Source: Dorea sp. D27
Lineage (GTDB): Bacteria; Bacillota; Clostridia; Lachnospirales; Lachnospiraceae
DNA length: 64,000 bases
Direction of reading: 5' to 3'
Assembly: GCF_001185345.1 (NCBI RefSeq)
Contig: NZ_KQ236743.1
Span: forward strand, 997,954-1,061,953
This document shows positions 9,599-19,136 of this stretch, one piece after another. Under the pieces are notes generated by a model, which was given only the letters and a program-made list of their open reading frames with translations, had not been told where the DNA came from and did no database searches. The position numbers and the translations under genes are program-made. Position 1 is the stretch's first letter. The number at the start of each line of letters is the position of its first letter.

Positions 9599-12286
9599 AT
9601 GAACATTTATGACGGGGTGTTAGAATTCAAAGGGATATGGAGGAGCTATCAGGAACGTGTTCTTCATCATGCAGAAGAGTACCTTTCCGATAATAAAGTG
9701 CACATCGTGGCGGCTCCGGGATCCGGGAAGACAACGTTAGGAATTGAACTTATAAGAAGGCTCGGGAATCCGTGTCTGATTCTGTCGCCGAGCATAACCA
9801 TCCGGCAGCAATGGATATCCAGGATGGAAGAAGGCTTTCTTAAGGAAGGAGAAGATGCAAAAGAATGGTTCTCCAACGATATCAGGAGCGCCAGGCCCAT
9901 TACAGCGATCACATACCAGGCGCTCTACAGCTGTATGAAGCAGTATGTGGGACATTTGGAGGATTCAGAAGAGGAAGGCGAAGAAAATACTGCAGAGATG
10001 GTGGATTATTCGAATGTGGATATATATGAGGCCATTCGTGAAGCGAAGATACGCACCCTCTGTCTGGATGAGGCGCATCATCTGCGCAGCGAATGGTGGA
10101 AATCGCTGGAACTATTTCTGAACCATCTACCGGATGTAAAGCTTATTTCTCTTACAGCGACGCCGCCATATGACAGTACGCCGGCCCAATGGAAGCGATA
10201 TATCGACTTGTGCGGCCCGATTGACGAAGAGATATTCACACCGGAACTGGTTAAGGAAGGCAGCCTGTGCCCACATCAGGATTATGTCTGCTTCAGCTGG
10301 CCTACGAAAGACGAACTGGATACAGTCAGAGAATACACTCTGCGGGCAGGGGCATTTGTCAGGGAACTCCGGACGGATGAGGAATTTAAGAAGATGGTGG
10401 CCTCCCACGAAGGTCTGCTCGACCCGGAAGGATACGGAGAGAAATTCCTGGAGGATCCGAAGTATTTTTCATCCATCTTAATATATCTGCAGGAGATGGG
10501 AATTCCTTTTTCCCCATATCTGAAGAAGCTGATCGGCACGAAAGGTCATCTCCCCATGTTGGATCATGCATGGCTTGAGGTTCTGCTTCAGGGGTTCCTG
10601 TACGATGATGCAGAAGCATATCCCTCCGATACGGTCTACAGAGAAGGGCTGATTGACAGGCTGAAAGAGGCGGGCTGCATACACCGCAGAAGGGTCAGAC
10701 TCGTCAGAAATGATGAAATCGATAAGATTTTGATTAAAAGCAGAGGGAAGCTGAAGAGCATCCTGGAAATTGTGAAAGCAGAATATGCCAGTTTGGGACA
10801 TGGTCTGCGGCTTCTCGTCCTGTGTGATTATATCAAGAGGGAATATCTGAGCCAGATCGGAGGTGCAGAGGCCTTCACCGGAGAAATCGGAGCGGTCCCT
10901 ATATTTGAATATCTCAGAAGGGCCTCTATAGAGGGAATCCGTCTGGGCGTATTGAGCGGAAGCGTAATCATCGTACCGATGGATGTCGAGACTGAGCTTG
11001 CACAGCTTCTCCAGGCCTGTGCCTGCGGCGGGGCTCTCGAAGAACTGGAGGGCACCGGATATGGGAGGCTTACGGTGAAAGGGAAGAGCCATGACATAGT
11101 CGCGGTCATAACAGAGTTGTTTACAAGGGGAAGGATTCATGCACTGGTAGGGACAAAATCTCTTCTGGGGGAAGGTTGGGATTCGCCATGTATCAACGCC
11201 CTGGTTCTGGCTACCTACGTGGGTTCTTTTATGCTTAGCAACCAGATGCGCGGACGTGCAATCCGTACCTTCCCGGAACAGCCGGACAAGACGAGCAATA
11301 TCTGGCATCTGGCCTGTATCTACAGTGTCACGGGGGACGGGAAGCAAGAGGGGAAGACGGCTGGAGATTATGAAACATTGGTGCGCAGATTTGATGCATT
11401 TCTCGGTATTTCTTATAAAGAGGACGTGATTGAAAGTGGAATCGGGAGGCTGGAACTTGATACACAACCGGATTGTAACGGCGATATAAGAAGAATCAAC
11501 AATAAAATGCTTGAAAAGTCTGGAAAACGGGATGCGCTCAGACGTTCCTGGGAAAAATCCTTGAAAGTCATCTATGACGATATGTGTGTGGAAGAAGTCC
11601 AGGAAGCAGACAAGCGGATACTGGAACCAGGCTATCTGTTCCTGAATGCGGTAGCCGTGGAAATCGTCTCGTGGATCTGCATGGTATTGATCATGTTGTT
11701 CCGGATTTTTCTACAGGCAGGACTGGAAGCGGGATCATTCTGGTCCGCCGCCACCGGTATCTTATTTCTTGCAGCCGCAGTCTGTGCAGGCAGATATGGC
11801 GTCCGCATATTCAGACTGTGCACGCCACAGAAACGGATGAAACAGGCGGCAGAAGGTATTTTGGATGCCCTGATACGGACCGGTAAGATGGAAGCGCCGC
11901 AGCACAGCAGAGTAGAAGTCAATGAGGAGGAGTTTCTTGTACTTTCCTGCCTGAGAGGCGGAACTACACGGGATAAGACATTGTTTGCGGAGTGCCTGGC
12001 ACAGTTCTTTGGTATCATTGACAACCCAAGATATATCCTGCTACATAGGAAGGGCAGCGTACGGATAGGCGATTGTTATGCTGTCCCAGACACATTCGGC
12101 AGGAAAAAGGAAGATGCTGTTGCTTTCCGGCTATGCATGAAGAAGAGGATGGGAAAGCATGATCTTATATATACGAGGACTCCGGAAGGCCGCAGGCTGC
12201 TTTTGAAAGCCCGTATACGCTCTTTCGCCGCCAAGAATGAACGCATTCTGACAGGACGGAAGCAGGTAAAAGGCAAGTACGAATAA
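9599..12286 (+). CDS. SF2 DEAH-box helicase with hydrophobic C-terminal segment
   Basis: The N-terminal half has helicase motif I APGSGKTT (Lys44), motif II LDEAHH (Asp157 to His160), motif III SLTATPPYD, and the C-terminal RecA motif VI QMRGRAIR. This is the superfamily 2 layout seen in restriction/ERCC3-like helicases. Residues about 677-737 are strongly hydrophobic and look like two membrane-spanning helices, followed by ~150 hydrophilic residues. Helicases with such a segment are unusual. I prefer the ATG at 9599 (AAAGGA 9 bases upstream) over 9590. The function is unknown: nucleic-acid remodelling at the membrane or defence are both possible. An A/T-rich palindrome follows the stop. Confidence 0.8.
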   Translation: MNIYDGVLEFKGIWRSYQERVLHHAEEYLSDNKVHIVAAPGSGKTTLGIELIRRLGNPCLILSPSITIRQQWISRMEEGFLKEGEDAKEWFSNDIRSARPITAITYQALYSCMKQYVGHLEDSEEEGEENTAEMVDYSNVDIYEAIREAKIRTLCLDEAHHLRSEWWKSLELFLNHLPDVKLISLTATPPYDSTPAQWKRYIDLCGPIDEEIFTPELVKEGSLCPHQDYVCFSWPTKDELDTVREYTLRAGAFVRELRTDEEFKKMVASHEGLLDPEGYGEKFLEDPKYFSSILIYLQEMGIPFSPYLKKLIGTKGHLPMLDHAWLEVLLQGFLYDDAEAYPSDTVYREGLIDRLKEAGCIHRRRVRLVRNDEIDKILIKSRGKLKSILEIVKAEYASLGHGLRLLVLCDYIKREYLSQIGGAEAFTGEIGAVPIFEYLRRASIEGIRLGVLSGSVIIVPMDVETELAQLLQACACGGALEELEGTGYGRLTVKGKSHDIVAVITELFTRGRIHALVGTKSLLGEGWDSPCINALVLATYVGSFMLSNQMRGRAIRTFPEQPDKTSNIWHLACIYSVTGDGKQEGKTAGDYETLVRRFDAFLGISYKEDVIESGIGRLELDTQPDCNGDIRRINNKMLEKSGKRDALRRSWEKSLKVIYDDMCVEEVQEADKRILEPGYLFLNAVAVEIVSWICMVLIMLFRIFLQAGLEAGSFWSAATGILFLAAAVCAGRYGVRIFRLCTPQKRMKQAAEGILDALIRTGKMEAPQHSRVEVNEEEFLVLSCLRGGTTRDKTLFAECLAQFFGIIDNPRYILLHRKGSVRIGDCYAVPDTFGRKKEDAVAFRLCMKKRMGKHDLIYTRTPEGRRLLLKARIRSFAAKNERILTGRKQVKGKYE

Positions 12287-12311
12287 AACAGATATTATCA
12301 TAATATTTTGG

Positions 12312-12340
12312 TTGATTTTGACAAAAGTCTGTGCTATAAT
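12312..12340 (+). promoter_or_regulatory. rplU promoter
   Basis: TTGATT at 12312-12317 and a perfect TATAAT at 12335-12340 are spaced by 17 bp. It would drive rplU-prp-rpmA and start transcription near 12347, leaving an ~80-base leader before rplU. Confidence 0.75.
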
Positions 12341-12347
12341 ACAACAG

Positions 12348-12429
12348 TATGCCGCACAATGAGGTTTTCAAGCGCTGCAATTTTATGCGGCCACCACAAT
12401 TGGCGAGTAATGATAATAGGAGGTGCCAT
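12348..12429 (+). ncRNA. probable ribosomal protein L21 leader
   Basis: The untranslated leader contains a hairpin pairing GCCGCA near 12351 with TGCGGC near 12385-12390, followed by a short single-stranded stretch and the AGGAGG ribosome site of rplU. Firmicutes rplU operons are known to carry an L21 leader that binds a ribosomal protein. Position, length and the conserved-looking hairpin fit, but I could not run a covariance model. Confidence 0.55.
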
Positions 12430-12738
12430 ATGTACGCGATTATAGCAACAGGTGGTAAACAGTACAAAGTAGCTGAAGGCGATATCATTAAAGTAGAAAA
12501 ACTTGGTGCAGAAGCCGGCGAGACTTATACATTTGACCAAGTGCTTGCAGTAGACGACAACGGATTGAAAGTTGGAAATCCGACTGTTGACGGTGCAACC
12601 GTAGAAGCTTCTGTAATTGAAAATGGAAAAGCAAAAAAAGTCATTGTTTACAAGTATAAGAGAAAAACTGGATACCATAAGAAAAATGGTCACAGACAAC
12701 AGTATACTGCTGTAAAGATTGACAAGATCAATGCTTAA
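12430..12738 (+). CDS. rplU: 50S ribosomal protein L21
   Basis: A 102-residue protein beginning [14 protein letters not shown], the L21 signature, with the basic C-terminal [14 protein letters not shown] stretch that contacts 23S rRNA. The start at 12430 is preceded by AGGAGG and agrees with the family N-terminus. It is the first gene of the conserved L21-Prp-L27 operon. Confidence 0.98.
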   Translation: MYAIIATGGKQYKVAEGDIIKVEKLGAEAGETYTFDQVLAVDDNGLKVGNPTVDGATVEASVIENGKAKKVIVYKYKRKTGYHKKNGHRQQYTAVKIDKINA

Positions 12739-12752
12739 TCAGGGAACTACCG

Positions 12753-13085
12753 ATGATTAAGGTAACTATCTATCACAATGAAAAGAATGAATGCGTAGGC
12801 TTCAGAGCTTCAGGGCATGCAGGACAGGATGAATGTGGACAGGATATCGTATGTGCGGCTGCGTCTATACTGATGATCAATACCGTTAACGCGATTGAAC
12901 AGTTTACCGGGGACGAGTTTTCCCTTGTGTCTGATGAGGATGACGGCAGTATGGAATGCAGGCTCGCAGGGCATCCTTCTAAAGAAGCGGAACTTCTTTT
13001 AAAGACCATGGTTCAGGGACTGACGGCAATGGAGGACGATGAAGATTACACGCAATACATCGATATCATATTCGAGGAGGTGTAA
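12753..13085 (+). CDS. prp: ribosomal-processing cysteine protease Prp
   Basis: Prp removes the N-terminal extension of ribosomal protein L27 in Firmicutes. The 110-residue protein has the catalytic histidine in ASGHAG (His22) and the catalytic cysteine in DIVCAAAS (Cys34). It sits between rplU and rpmA in the conserved order. The adjacent L27 carries the matching cleavage sequence, which supports function. The gene ends 4 bp before rpmA. Confidence 0.95.
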   Translation: MIKVTIYHNEKNECVGFRASGHAGQDECGQDIVCAAASILMINTVNAIEQFTGDEFSLVSDEDDGSMECRLAGHPSKEAELLLKTMVQGLTAMEDDEDYTQYIDIIFEEV

Positions 13086-13089
13086 AAAC

Positions 13090-13374
13090 ATGATGAAATT
13101 AAACCTTCAATTTTTCGCTCATAAGAAAGGGGTCGGTTCTACCAAGAACGGCCGGGATTCAGAGTCTAAAAGACTTGGTGCGAAAAGAGCTGACGGGCAG
13201 TTTGTCAAAGCTGGAAATATCCTTTACAGACAGCGTGGAACTAAGATTCATCCAGGCTTGAATGTCGGACGCGGCGGAGATGATACATTATTCGCTCTCG
13301 CTGACGGCGTTGTAAGATTTGAAAGAAAAGGAAGAGACAAGAAACAGGTTTCTATCTATCCAGCAGCACAATAG
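13090..13374 (+). CDS. rpmA: 50S ribosomal protein L27 with Prp-cleaved extension
   Basis: L27 reaches into the peptidyl-transferase centre. The N-terminus reads [14 protein letters not shown]; in Firmicutes, Prp cuts after LNLQFF to expose AHKKG. The remainder ([30 protein letters not shown]) is typical L27. GAGGAGG precedes the start; the ATG at 13093 is an equivalent alternative. A strong terminator follows at 13390. Confidence 0.97.
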   Translation: MMKLNLQFFAHKKGVGSTKNGRDSESKRLGAKRADGQFVKAGNILYRQRGTKIHPGLNVGRGGDDTLFALADGVVRFERKGRDKKQVSIYPAAQ

Positions 13375-13389
13375 TGAGATTACGGATAA

Positions 13390-13418
13390 CCCTGCCAAAA
13401 ACTGGCAGGGTTATTTTA
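13390..13418 (+). terminator. rho-independent terminator of the rplU-prp-rpmA operon
   Basis: Arms CCCTGCCA (13390-13397) and TGGCAGGG (13403-13410) enclose a short AAAAC loop and are followed by TTATTTT. It is 15 bp beyond the rpmA stop. Confidence 0.9.
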
Positions 13419-13423
13419 ACCAG

Positions 13424-13473
13424 GTTCAATTGGGGACGGGGGAAAATCCAATTTCCCCGTCCCCAATTGAATC
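13424..13473 (+). repeat. palindromic repeat of the TTGGGGACGGGG type
   Basis: Perfect 17-bp arms run from 13425 (TTCAATTGGGGACGGGG) and from 13455 (its reverse complement), around a 13-base centre. It lies directly after the rpmA terminator, so it is not needed for termination. From memory, similar TTGGGGACGG palindromes are scattered in many Clostridia genomes and resemble REP-type elements; that is recollection, not a search result. Confidence 0.7.
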
Positions 13474-13520
13474 CATGTCACAGTCATGATATGATATATA
13501 TTGAGCATCATATTAGGTAA

Positions 13521-14840
<1,320 letters not shown>

Positions 14841-14855
14841 AAGAGGAGCGGCAGT

Positions 14856-15152
14856 ATGATGACGACAAAACAGAGAGCGTATCTGAAGGGGCTGGCCATG
14901 ACCATGGATCCGGTCTTTCAAGTTGGAAAGAACAGCATAACACCAGAGGTGACAGAAGCGGTAAGAGAAGCGCTTGCTGCCAGGGAGCTGATCAAGGTGG
15001 CCGTATTGAAGAACTGTGCCGACGACCCAAAGGAAATGGCCCAGCTTCTCGCGGAGCGTACGCAGTCCCAGGTTGTTCAGGTTATCGGGAAGAAAATCGT
15101 CCTTTACAAAGAAGGCAAAGACAAAAACAGACGTATAGAGCTGCCAAAATAA
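14856..15152 (+). CDS. yhbY: YhbY-family RNA-binding protein (CRM domain)
   Basis: A 98-residue single CRS1-YhbY (CRM) domain with the typical KQRAYLKGLA start, VFQVGKNS, the conserved ELIKV segment and the basic end. Such proteins bind pre-50S particles. The gene sits 15 bp after obgE, as in many Firmicutes, and has an AGAGGAG ribosome site. Two ATGs occur at the start; the second is equally possible. Confidence 0.92.
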   Translation: MMTTKQRAYLKGLAMTMDPVFQVGKNSITPEVTEAVREALAARELIKVAVLKNCADDPKEMAQLLAERTQSQVVQVIGKKIVLYKEGKDKNRRIELPK

Positions 15153-15193
15153 AAATTGCACAGATTTAATTTCCGAAGCAGAGGTCAAGATAT

Positions 15194-15805
15194 ATGAAGA
15201 TAGGCATAATGGGCGGAACATTCGATCCGATACACAATGGGCATCTCATGCTTGGCGAGGCGGCGTACCAGTTATTTCATCTTGACGAAGTATGGTTCAT
15301 GCCCAACGGGAATCCACCACATAAGCACCACACATCTATCAAGTCAGACGTGGAGGACCGGGTGGAGATGGTGCGTCTTGCGATAGAAGGGTATGAAAGT
15401 TTCCATCTTCAGCAGTATGAAGCTCAGAAGAAAGAAATATCCTATTCCTTTGAGACGTTAGAGCATTTCAATAAAATATATGAAGACTATGAGTTCTATT
15501 TTATCATCGGTGCAGATTCGCTTTTTGCCATCGAAGGCTGGATCCATCCGGAACGGATATTTCCTACATGTACGATACTTGCCGCTTACAGGGACGATAT
15601 CGACACGAAAGAAGAGATGTGCAGGCAGATCAATTATCTCAGGGGGAAATTCCATGCTAAGATTGAATTGCTTGCAACGCCGCTCATGCACATTTCGTCC
15701 AGTGAATTGAGGACAAGGCTTAAGCAGGGCGGAGATATAAGCAGAATGGTGCCGGAGAAGGTACGAGAATATATAAAGAATCATCATTTATATAAGGAAG
15801 TGTAA
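15194..15805 (+). CDS. nadD: nicotinate-nucleotide adenylyltransferase
   Basis: NadD converts nicotinate mononucleotide to deamido-NAD in NAD synthesis. The N-terminal GGTFDPIHNGHL motif holds the nucleotidyltransferase HxGH site. YFIIGADSL and the C-terminal ISSSELRTRL motif complete the signature. At 203 residues it has the normal length. It is followed after 1 bp by yqeK, indicating translational coupling. Confidence 0.96.
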   Translation: MKIGIMGGTFDPIHNGHLMLGEAAYQLFHLDEVWFMPNGNPPHKHHTSIKSDVEDRVEMVRLAIEGYESFHLQQYEAQKKEISYSFETLEHFNKIYEDYEFYFIIGADSLFAIEGWIHPERIFPTCTILAAYRDDIDTKEEMCRQINYLRGKFHAKIELLATPLMHISSSELRTRLKQGGDISRMVPEKVREYIKNHHLYKEV

Positions 15806-15806
15806 T

Positions 15807-16394
15807 ATGAAGCAGAAGATAAGCAGAATACGCAGAAGGTTAAAGGCAGATCTGGACAGAGAAAGGTATGAGCATACTCTCGGAGTCATGTACACCGCGG
15901 CCGCTATGGCGATGCGGTACGGCGAAGACGTAGACCAGGCGCTCATGGCGGGACTTCTCCATGACTGTGCAAAATGCATTGCGCCAGATACGAAGATAAA
16001 ATTATGTGACAGGTATCACCTGAGCGTGTCAGACATAGAGCTTTCTAATCCGAGCCTTCTCCATGCAAAGCTTGGCGCGTACCTTGCCGCCAAGAAATTC
16101 CATATCCGTGATAAGGATGTGATAGACGCCATTGCAAGCCACACGACCGGCAGACCGCATATGACGCTGCTTGAGAAGATCATATTTATTTCTGATTATA
16201 TTGAGCCGGGAAGAGAAGAACTCCCCAATATGGCTACGGTGAGGAAGCTTGCATTTTCCGATATAGACGAATGTCTTTACCGGATCCTTAAAGATTCCCT
16301 CGTATATCTGGAATCCAAAAACATGCCGATTGACCCAATGACAGAAAAGGCATATCAATATTATAAAGAAAAACTTGGTAAAAAGGAGGAATAG
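15807..16394 (+). CDS. yqeK: HD-domain phosphohydrolase YqeK
   Basis: A 195-residue HD-domain protein. The metal ligands appear in the pattern ERYEHTLGV, LLHDCAK and IASHTTG. YqeK proteins hydrolyse diadenosine tetraphosphate symmetrically. The gene sits between nadD and rsfS, as is usual in Firmicutes, with start and stop nearly touching its neighbours. Confidence 0.93.
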   Translation: MKQKISRIRRRLKADLDRERYEHTLGVMYTAAAMAMRYGEDVDQALMAGLLHDCAKCIAPDTKIKLCDRYHLSVSDIELSNPSLLHAKLGAYLAAKKFHIRDKDVIDAIASHTTGRPHMTLLEKIIFISDYIEPGREELPNMATVRKLAFSDIDECLYRILKDSLVYLESKNMPIDPMTEKAYQYYKEKLGKKEE

Positions 16395-16399
16395 CTTAT

Positions 16400-16756
16400 A
16401 TGGAACATGCAGTAGAGATGGCCCGCATCGCATACGATGCATTATCGGATAAAAAGGGAGAGGACATACGGATTATCGATATATCTCACATATCGGTACT
16501 CGCAGATTACTTTATCATTACAGACGGAACGAGCGACAGCCAGATCAAGGCGCTTGTAGAAAATGTAGATGAAAAAATGGAGAAGGCCGGCTATCATCTG
16601 AAACAGCAGGAAGGCAAAAACAGCGGTTCATGGGTGCTTATGGACTATGGTGATGTTATCGTGCACGTATTTGAAAAAGAAAACCGTTCCTTCTATAATC
16701 TGGAACGAATCTGGAACGACGGAAAGGCCGTACAGCGCGAAGAGCTGAACGTTTAG
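16400..16756 (+). CDS. rsfS: ribosomal silencing factor RsfS
   Basis: RsfS binds L14 on the 50S subunit and blocks subunit joining in starvation. The 118-residue protein has the family core with ILADYF-like LADYFIITDGTSDSQIKAL, the GSWVLMDYGDVIVHVF block and the FYNLERIW end. AAGGAGG lies just before the start. It is the last gene of the obgE run and is followed by palindromic repeat copy B. Confidence 0.95.
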   Translation: MEHAVEMARIAYDALSDKKGEDIRIIDISHISVLADYFIITDGTSDSQIKALVENVDEKMEKAGYHLKQQEGKNSGSWVLMDYGDVIVHVFEKENRSFYNLERIWNDGKAVQREELNV

Positions 16757-16800
16757 GAAAGCGGTCGCCGTGCAAAGGCGGACGTGTGACGCCAGATCAT

Positions 16801-16876
16801 AATGAGGAAGAGCCGGAATCAAGTACGGGGATGTTATCTCACATAACATTCCCTCCCTTGATTCCGGTTCTTCTTG
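16801..16876 (+). repeat. dispersed palindromic repeat, copy B
   Basis: Starts AATGAGGAAGAGCCGGAATC as in copy A at 4016, and ends ATTCCGGTTCTTCTTGCA. The outer arms GAAGAGCCGGAATCAAG (16806 on) and CTTGATTCCGGTTCTTC pair with one G-U, and an inner ATGTTAT/ATAACAT pair extends the hairpin. Arm differences from copy A are partly compensated, suggesting selection for the fold. The element lies in the gap between rsfS and the sigma-factor gene. Confidence 0.75.
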
Positions 16877-16981
16877 CATGCGGCCTGATTTTACAAAACT
16901 CACATTTTTTAAATCTTTTTCAGGAACCCACGCGTTATATATAGGTAAGACGTTTTACAGACAGAAAGAAGGTGCCGGAAA

Positions 16982-17470
16982 CTGGACGATAGAAAGATAA
17001 CGCAGTATTATGATGAAATCTTCCGTTTTGCATATTACATGACAGGCAGTGAAGATGCCGCTTATGACTGTACGCAGGAGACATTTCTGCGGCTGATCCG
17101 GTTTTACGGCACATATGTTGAAAAACGGAAGTTCAAGGCATGGCTGTTACGGATAGCCCGGAATGTCTGTTATGACTACTTTCGCAGACAGAAAGAGATA
17201 CCGTCAGAAGAAGTCACGCTTGGCATGATGCCAGGCAAGGCGGAGCCGGACAGGAATCTTGGACATCTGGAGCGGGGACAGGTCATCAGGGCAGCACTTG
17301 ACAGACTGCCCCGTATGCAGAGAGATGTGGTAATCCTGAGATTCTACCACGAGCTTTCCATTAAGGAAATAGCGATTATAACGGACAGCAGGATACCGAC
17401 TGTCAAATCCCGGCTGCGCCAAAGCATGGAGAAGCTTCGGAATCTGCTGAATGAGGAGGAATTGATTTGA
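16982..17470 (+). CDS. ECF-like RNA polymerase sigma factor (probable CTG start)
   Basis: Region 2 is visible in QYYDEIFRFAYYMTGS, YDCTQETFLRLI, FKAWLLRIARNVCYDYFRR; region 4 in LPRMQRDVVILRFYHELSIKEIA and VKSRLRQSMEKLR. An ATG start at 17039 would delete the first helix of region 2. The same frame continues upstream to 16949 without ATG, GTG or TTG. The best candidate is CTG at 16982, with AAGGTG 7-8 bases upstream. The gene overlaps the following membrane-protein gene by 4 bp, and an ABC exporter follows. Confidence 0.75.
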   Translation: MDDRKITQYYDEIFRFAYYMTGSEDAAYDCTQETFLRLIRFYGTYVEKRKFKAWLLRIARNVCYDYFRRQKEIPSEEVTLGMMPGKAEPDRNLGHLERGQVIRAALDRLPRMQRDVVILRFYHELSIKEIAIITDSRIPTVKSRLRQSMEKLRNLLNEEELI

Positions 17471-18255
17471 GCCTTTCTAAAAAAGAAAAAGAAATACAAA
17501 AGGTCCTGAGTGGGTACAGATCTCCGGCGGCCGTTCCGGAACGAAGAAATACGGCGGTGTACATTATCGAAGCCGAATATGGAAAAAAAGGCATACAGAA
17601 CCGGTGTCCATACTGGATACGCCTTAAAACACAGATAGCATACATCCCAAAGCTTCTCTGGCTTGTACAAGGTATCTTGCTGACGGCGGGGCTGTGGGCC
17701 ATTATGTACGCTCCAAGGTCTGGCGCGCTTACGGTCTTGTCAGCCGGTTCTCCCGTGCTCGGCGTAACCGTGTTTCCGGTGCTGCTGCGCAGCTTTTCGG
17801 ATGGCATGTGGGAATTGGAGCAGTCCGCCAGATTCAGCCTGAAAGAGATCTGCGGCATGAGGCTTCTCATATTCGGCCTGACGGATACGTGCATTTTAGC
17901 CGTCCTCTTGGCAGCGATGGTTCGGGAAGGCACGTCATTGAGCAGCTACCTATACTGGGTTATCGTTCCTTTTGCCTTATCCTGTTCCTGTTACATGTAT
18001 CTCATACGTAAGATAAGAAGAAGCGCCTCTGGCTATATGCTCATATGTGCCGGAGCTGTTCTCGGCTGCGTCTCCCTGTACGTACAAGGATATAAAGACA
18101 AGATAGAGGGGATCCTTTCTGGCGGCATCGGGAGTGCCGCAGCCGCAGTCCTGCCCGCGGCTGCGGCGGTCATTCTTGGTATACAGGTATATTCTTATGT
18201 CAGGTTTATCGGCCAAAAGGGGAAAGGATGGGAGGAAATATGGAATTACAGCTAG
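17467..18255 (+). CDS. membrane protein coupled to sigma factor, function unknown
   Basis: A 262-residue protein with a ~60-residue charged N-terminus followed by about six hydrophobic segments. The proposed start is TTG at 17467, with GAGGAGG 7 bases upstream, overlapping the sigma gene stop. Position directly after an ECF-like sigma factor, together with the cytoplasmic N-terminus and membrane core, suggests an anti-sigma or sensor role, but I see no zinc-finger anti-sigma motif. Overlap with the ABC ATPase gene indicates one operon. Confidence 0.7.
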   Translation: MSLSKKEKEIQKVLSGYRSPAAVPERRNTAVYIIEAEYGKKGIQNRCPYWIRLKTQIAYIPKLLWLVQGILLTAGLWAIMYAPRSGALTVLSAGSPVLGVTVFPVLLRSFSDGMWELEQSARFSLKEICGMRLLIFGLTDTCILAVLLAAMVREGTSLSSYLYWVIVPFALSCSCYMYLIRKIRRSASGYMLICAGAVLGCVSLYVQGYKDKIEGILSGGIGSAAAAVLPAAAAVILGIQVYSYVRFIGQKGKGWEEIWNYS

Positions 18256-19136
18256 ATCAGGTTACGAAACAATACGGGGAGAAGCTGGCTGTCGACCGGC
18301 TGGACATGAGCCTTGAACCGGGCGTATATGGTCTCTTGGGGGCAAATGGAGCCGGAAAGACTACGCTGATGCGTCTTATATGTGATATCCTGAATCCGAC
18401 TTCAGGCGTTATCAGCTACTGCCATCAGGATATCCATCAGATGGGAGAGCAATACCGTAATATCTTGGGTTATCTGCCCCAGAAGTTTGGATATTATCCG
18501 GAGTTTACCGCACTCAGATTTTTACTTTATATGTCGGCACTCAAAGGGCTGGACAGGACGGCCGCAGCGGAACGCTCTATAGAGCTGCTGAAGCTCACCG
18601 GCCTGCTGCAGGAGAAGGATAAGAAGATCAAGACATTTTCCGGGGGGATGCAGCGCAGGCTCGGCATCGCCCAGGCAATGCTGAACGACCCTTATATTCT
18701 TGTGCTGGATGAACCGACATCAGGCCTTGATCCAAAAGAACGTGTGCGCTTCCGGAATCTTATCAGCTCTTTCTCAAAGGATAAGATAGTGCTTCTCTCT
18801 ACTCATATCGTCGCTGATGTGGAATACATCGCCGATAAGATATTCATCATGAAGGAGGGACGGTTTATCAAGACCGGAACGCTGGAAGAGATTATATCAG
18901 AGACGGAAGGCATTGTGTGGGAATGCGAGGTAAGCCCGGTCATGGCGGCCTCAATGGAAGAAAAGTATACGATTGTCAATGTAAAGAGGAAAGGTGACAA
19001 GACAATCCTGCGCATCGTATCTGAAGAAAGGCCGTCCAAGGACGCGGTGAAAACAGAGGCGACGCTGGAAGATATATATCTGCATTATTTCAGCAGGGAA
19101 GGAGAGGAGCCATATGGGACAGCTGTTTCGTTTTGA
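18240..19136 (+). CDS. ABC transporter ATP-binding protein
   Basis: A 298-residue ABC ATPase with Walker A GANGAGKTT, Q-loop YLPQKFGYYPEF, signature FSGGMQRRLGIAQ, Walker B ILVLDEPTSGLDP and H-loop STHIV. A ~70-residue C-terminal extension follows, as in ABC-2 drug or lantibiotic exporters. The ATG at 18240 has GGAGGA directly upstream; a start at 18228 is less likely. It pairs with the permease at 19114. Confidence 0.92.
   Translation: MELQLDQVTKQYGEKLAVDRLDMSLEPGVYGLLGANGAGKTTLMRLICDILNPTSGVISYCHQDIHQMGEQYRNILGYLPQKFGYYPEFTALRFLLYMSALKGLDRTAAAERSIELLKLTGLLQEKDKKIKTFSGGMQRRLGIAQAMLNDPYILVLDEPTSGLDPKERVRFRNLISSFSKDKIVLLSTHIVADVEYIADKIFIMKEGRFIKTGTLEEIISETEGIVWECEVSPVMAASMEEKYTIVNVKRKGDKTILRIVSEERPSKDAVKTEATLEDIYLHYFSREGEEPYGTAVSF

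Noticed and set aside
13421..13475. tRNA-like GGTTCAAT motif
   Set aside because: It is part of a simple palindrome; no acceptor stem or anticodon arm is present.
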